From SHWB01 sp050246875 (GTDB lineage Bacteria; Pseudomonadota; Alphaproteobacteria; UBA6615), in NCBI GenBank assembly GCA_050246875.1, contig JBFWVF010000002.1, forward strand, positions 124,001 to 188,000: DNA of 64,000 nt, in the 5' to 3' direction. Position numbers and translations under genes: made by a program. The notes beneath the pieces are model-generated. The model was not told the DNA's origin, did no database searches, and worked only from the letters and a program-made list of their open reading frames with translations. This document shows, piece after piece, positions 61,864 to 64,000 of this stretch (positions are counted from its first letter, which is position 1; every line of letters starts with the position of its first letter).

Positions 61864-62900
61864 AAACGGCCGTCGTGCTGTTCAATCTCGGTGGGCCGGA
61901 TTCGCCAGCGGCGGTGCGGCCGTTCCTGTTCAACCTGTTCAACGATCCGAGCATTATCGGCCTGCCACAACCGTTGCGCTGGTTGCTGGCGCGCCTGATC
62001 TCGTCGCGCCGTGACAGGCTTGCACAGGCGAACTATGCGCGGATCGGCGGCCGGTCGCCCCTGTTGCCCAATACGCAGGTGCAGGCACGCGCGCTCGAAC
62101 GGGCGCTGGCCGATGCGGGATTGGATGAGGCGCGGTGTTTCATCGCCATGCGTTACTGGCATCCGCTGAGCGACGAGACCGTGGCAGAAGTGGCTGCGTG
62201 GCGGCCCGACAGGATCGTGCTGTTGCCGCTCTACCCACAGTTCTCCACCACGACGACAGGTTCGTCCTTGCGGGTCTGGCGCCAGGCCGCGCGGGCCGCC
62301 GGAGTTGACGCGCCGACGACGCTCGCATGTTGCTGGCCGGAGGCGGATGGTTTCGTCGGGGAAGTGGCTTCTCTGGTTACGCCGTTGCTCGAACGCGCGC
62401 GCGCGTATGGGGCGCCGCGTGTGCTGTTCTCGGCACATGGTTTGCCGAAGAAGGTGATCGCGCGCGGCGATCCGTACCAGTGGCAGGTCGAGCGCACGGC
62501 GGCGGCGGTAGCGGCCCGTCTGGGCCCCGGGGTCGACTGGCGGATCTGTTACCAGAGCCGGGTCGGGCCGCTCGAATGGATCGGGCCGGCGACGGACGAT
62601 GAAGTACGGCGAGCCGGCACCGATGGCGTGCCGGTGGTCGTGGTGCCCATCGCCTTCGTGTCCGAGCACGTCGAGACGCTGGTCGAACTCGACATCGAAT
62701 ACGCCGAGCTGGCGCGCCATGCCGGGGTGCCGCTGTGGCTTCGCGCGCCGACGGTCGATGCGCGGCCGCTCTTCGTCGCCGCGTTGGTCGAGGCCGTGCG
62801 GGGGGCGCTGGCGGTCGGAGGGGCGGTCGCGGGGCCCGGCGGGGCACGCTCGTGTCCGGCCGACCGGTTGGCCTGCCCGTGTGCGTGGGAGGCGGCATGA
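61860..62900 (+). CDS. hemH: Ferrochelatase
   Basis: A 346-residue enzyme that inserts iron into protoporphyrin IX. AVVLFNLGGPDSP starts it; LLPLYPQFSTTTTGSSL and the metal-site FSAHGLPKKVI are present, as are CYQSRVGPLEWIGP and VPIAFVSEHVETLVELDIEY. Cys332, Cys339 and Cys341 lie in a C-terminal tail and may be ligands of a [2Fe-2S] cluster, as reported for some alphaproteobacterial ferrochelatases. Overlaps hemE and hemJ by ATGA. Confidence 0.96.
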   Translation: MKTAVVLFNLGGPDSPAAVRPFLFNLFNDPSIIGLPQPLRWLLARLISSRRDRLAQANYARIGGRSPLLPNTQVQARALERALADAGLDEARCFIAMRYWHPLSDETVAEVAAWRPDRIVLLPLYPQFSTTTTGSSLRVWRQAARAAGVDAPTTLACCWPEADGFVGEVASLVTPLLERARAYGAPRVLFSAHGLPKKVIARGDPYQWQVERTAAAVAARLGPGVDWRICYQSRVGPLEWIGPATDDEVRRAGTDGVPVVVVPIAFVSEHVETLVELDIEYAELARHAGVPLWLRAPTVDARPLFVAALVEAVRGALAVGGAVAGPGGARSCPADRLACPCAWEAA

Positions 62901-63346
62901 GCGAGTGGCTGTGGGCCGCGATGCCGTGGATCAAGACGCTCCACATCTTCGCGGTGATCGCCTGGATGGCGGGGCTGCTCTACCTGCCGCGCCTCTTCGT
63001 CTATCACGCCGGGGCGGCGGTCGCTTCCGATACCGCGGCGACCTTCGTGGTGATGGAGCGCCGGCTGCTGCGCGGCATCATGAACCCGGCGATGGTCGCG
63101 GTCTGGCTGCTGGGCGGGCTGCTGGCCGCGACGCCGGGGCTGGTCGACTGGAGCCAGGGCTGGATCTGGGTGAAGCTGGCCTGCGTCGTGGTGCTGACCG
63201 TGCTGCATCATCTGCTGGGGCGCTGGCGCAGGGACTTCGCCGCCGGTGCCAACCGCCACGGCGCGCGCTTCTATCGCTTCGTCAACGAGGCGCCGGCCGT
63301 TCTCCTGCTGGTCATCCTGACGATGGTTGTTGTGCGGCCGTTCTGA
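62897..63346 (+). CDS. hemJ: HemJ protoporphyrinogen oxidase
   Basis: A 149-residue inner-membrane protein with four helices that oxidises protoporphyrinogen IX. WIKTLHIFAVIAWMAGLLYLPRLFVYH holds the conserved His and Arg, and WVKLACVVVLTVLHHLL carries a conserved Lys and His. It replaces HemG/HemY in many Alphaproteobacteria. Coupled to hemH by an ATGA overlap. Confidence 0.94.
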   Translation: MSEWLWAAMPWIKTLHIFAVIAWMAGLLYLPRLFVYHAGAAVASDTAATFVVMERRLLRGIMNPAMVAVWLLGGLLAATPGLVDWSQGWIWVKLACVVVLTVLHHLLGRWRRDFAAGANRHGARFYRFVNEAPAVLLLVILTMVVVRPF

Positions 63347-63382
63347 GGCCGGCGGGATGCGGCGAAGGCACGGCAAAGTGTG

Positions 63383-63411
63383 TTGACTTCGCCGGAACCC
63401 CCGTCTACATC
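63383..63411 (+). promoter_or_regulatory. Promoter of rho
   Basis: TTGACT (63383-63388), a 17-base spacer and TACATC (63406-63411) form a good sigma-70-type promoter about 178 bases before the rho ATG. It implies a leader of about 170 nt, which fits the known autoregulation of rho by termination in its own leader in other bacteria. Nothing else was recognised in the 242-bp gap. Confidence 0.6.
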
Positions 63412-63588
63412 GGCCGAAGGGTTGTCCGGCGCCCGCCGGGATCCCTTCCCGCCCAGGGCCATCCGGACACGTCGCCGGAACCGGCCGCCCCGCCGCAGCA
63501 TTCCGTCAGTGCCCGGATCGTGGGCGTCACCGTTGGCCGTTGCGGCACGCCGGTCCGGCGTGTCCCGTTCCCACCGACATAGCGGCAG

Positions 63589-64000
63589 ATGATCATGCCC
63601 CTGCTCGACCTCGACCAGCCGGTCAACCTTCAGGCGCTCAAGAAGAAGACGCCCGCGGAACTGCTTGCCATCGCCGAGGAGCAGGAGGTCGAGGGCGCGA
63701 GCACGCTGCGCACCCAGGACATGCTGTTCGCCATCCTCAAGGCGCTGGCCGACCGGGAGGTGCCGATCTTCGGCGGTGGCGTGCTGGAGGTGCTGCAGGA
63801 CGGCTTCGGCTTCCTGCGCTCGCCGGAATCGAACTACCTGCCGGGTCCGGACGACATCTACGTCTCGCCCTCGCAGGTCCGCCGCTTCGCTCTCCGCACC
63901 GGCGACACGGTCGACGGCGAGATCCGCGCGCCCAAGGACGGCGAGCGCTACTTCGCGCTGCTCAAGGTCAACAACGTCAATTTCGACGACGTCGAGCAGA
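63589..64000 (+). CDS. rho: Transcription termination factor Rho, 5' part (cut by window end)
   Basis: The first 137 codons of Rho are visible. NLQALKKKTPAELLAIAEEQEVEGAS is the N-terminal helical domain; DGFGFL (71-76) is the RNA-binding RNP1-like motif, followed by SPSQVRRFALRTGDTVDGEIR. The ATPase domain lies beyond the window. The start is the ATG at 63589 or the ATG at 63595. hemE-hemH-hemJ-rho is a conserved order. Confidence 0.95.
   Translation, partial: MIMPLLDLDQPVNLQALKKKTPAELLAIAEEQEVEGASTLRTQDMLFAILKALADREVPIFGGGVLEVLQDGFGFLRSPESNYLPGPDDIYVSPSQVRRFALRTGDTVDGEIRAPKDGERYFALLKVNNVNFDDVEQ

Overview
The window is a high-G+C chromosomal segment of an alphaproteobacterium, probably a Rhodospirillales-type soil or water organism; the genus cannot be named from the sequence. 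The evidence is gene order: hrcA-grpE-dnaK, rsmI-yraN-gshB, the histidine block next to hslVU, and the block tim44-fxsA-secB-dnaQ-coaE-aroE-maf-ppsR facing hemE-hemH-hemJ-rho. The last arrangement brackets the replication origin in Caulobacter and Rickettsia, so the 388-bp gap at 60396-60783 is a candidate oriC. About 75 protein genes are supported. No rRNA, tRNA, CRISPR array, prophage or transposase was seen.

Layout. 1-8900: heat-shock genes (hrcA, grpE, start of dnaK), RNase PH, an NTP pyrophosphatase, hemW, an LpoA-like lipoprotein head-to-head with rsmI, yraN, a BON lipoprotein and a SirB1-like protein. 8900-16900: gshB, an M20 amidohydrolase, then a catabolic-looking group of two tandem VOC proteins divergent from two tandem PDC-hydrolase-like amidohydrolases, a BFD-like ferredoxin and a TPP enzyme. 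16900-18540: a low-G+C island with one AIPR-like (abortive-infection-type) gene, a hairpin-rich leader that pairs its Shine-Dalgarno sequence, and a strong terminator. 18600-26850: comM, a flavin monooxygenase-like protein, DUF3891, an ABC-F ATPase, a zinc ribbon, a secreted protein of eight cysteine-pair repeats, and a two-domain VOC protein. 26850-33170: a siderophore-uptake locus with cell-surface signalling (FecI sigma, FecR, STN-type TonB receptor, DUF3649, PepSY protein, DUF3325). 33450-38900: an LLM oxidoreductase divergent from a LysR regulator with a dyad operator, a TauD-like dioxygenase, a NaChBac-type sodium channel and a PAS-GGDEF protein. 38900-48100: HIT, hisE-F-A, GNAT, hisH, DUF2628, a methyltransferase-like gene, a second low-G+C insertion with an AbiGi-like gene, hisB, a cNMP-FHA protein and hslVU. 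48000-54100: esterase, cyclase, XRE regulator, Smr protein and lutABC. 54100-64000: the origin-proximal block described above, ending in the start of rho.

How the parts relate. Most housekeeping genes are tightly packed and translationally coupled by ATGA or GTGA overlaps. The accessory cargo falls into three groups: scattered aromatic or C-C-cleavage style enzymes with local regulators; one iron-acquisition locus with a sigma/anti-sigma relay; and two isolated abortive-infection-like genes of foreign base composition, each set between conserved genes. Three intergenic gaps carry inverted pairs of a REP-like palindrome.
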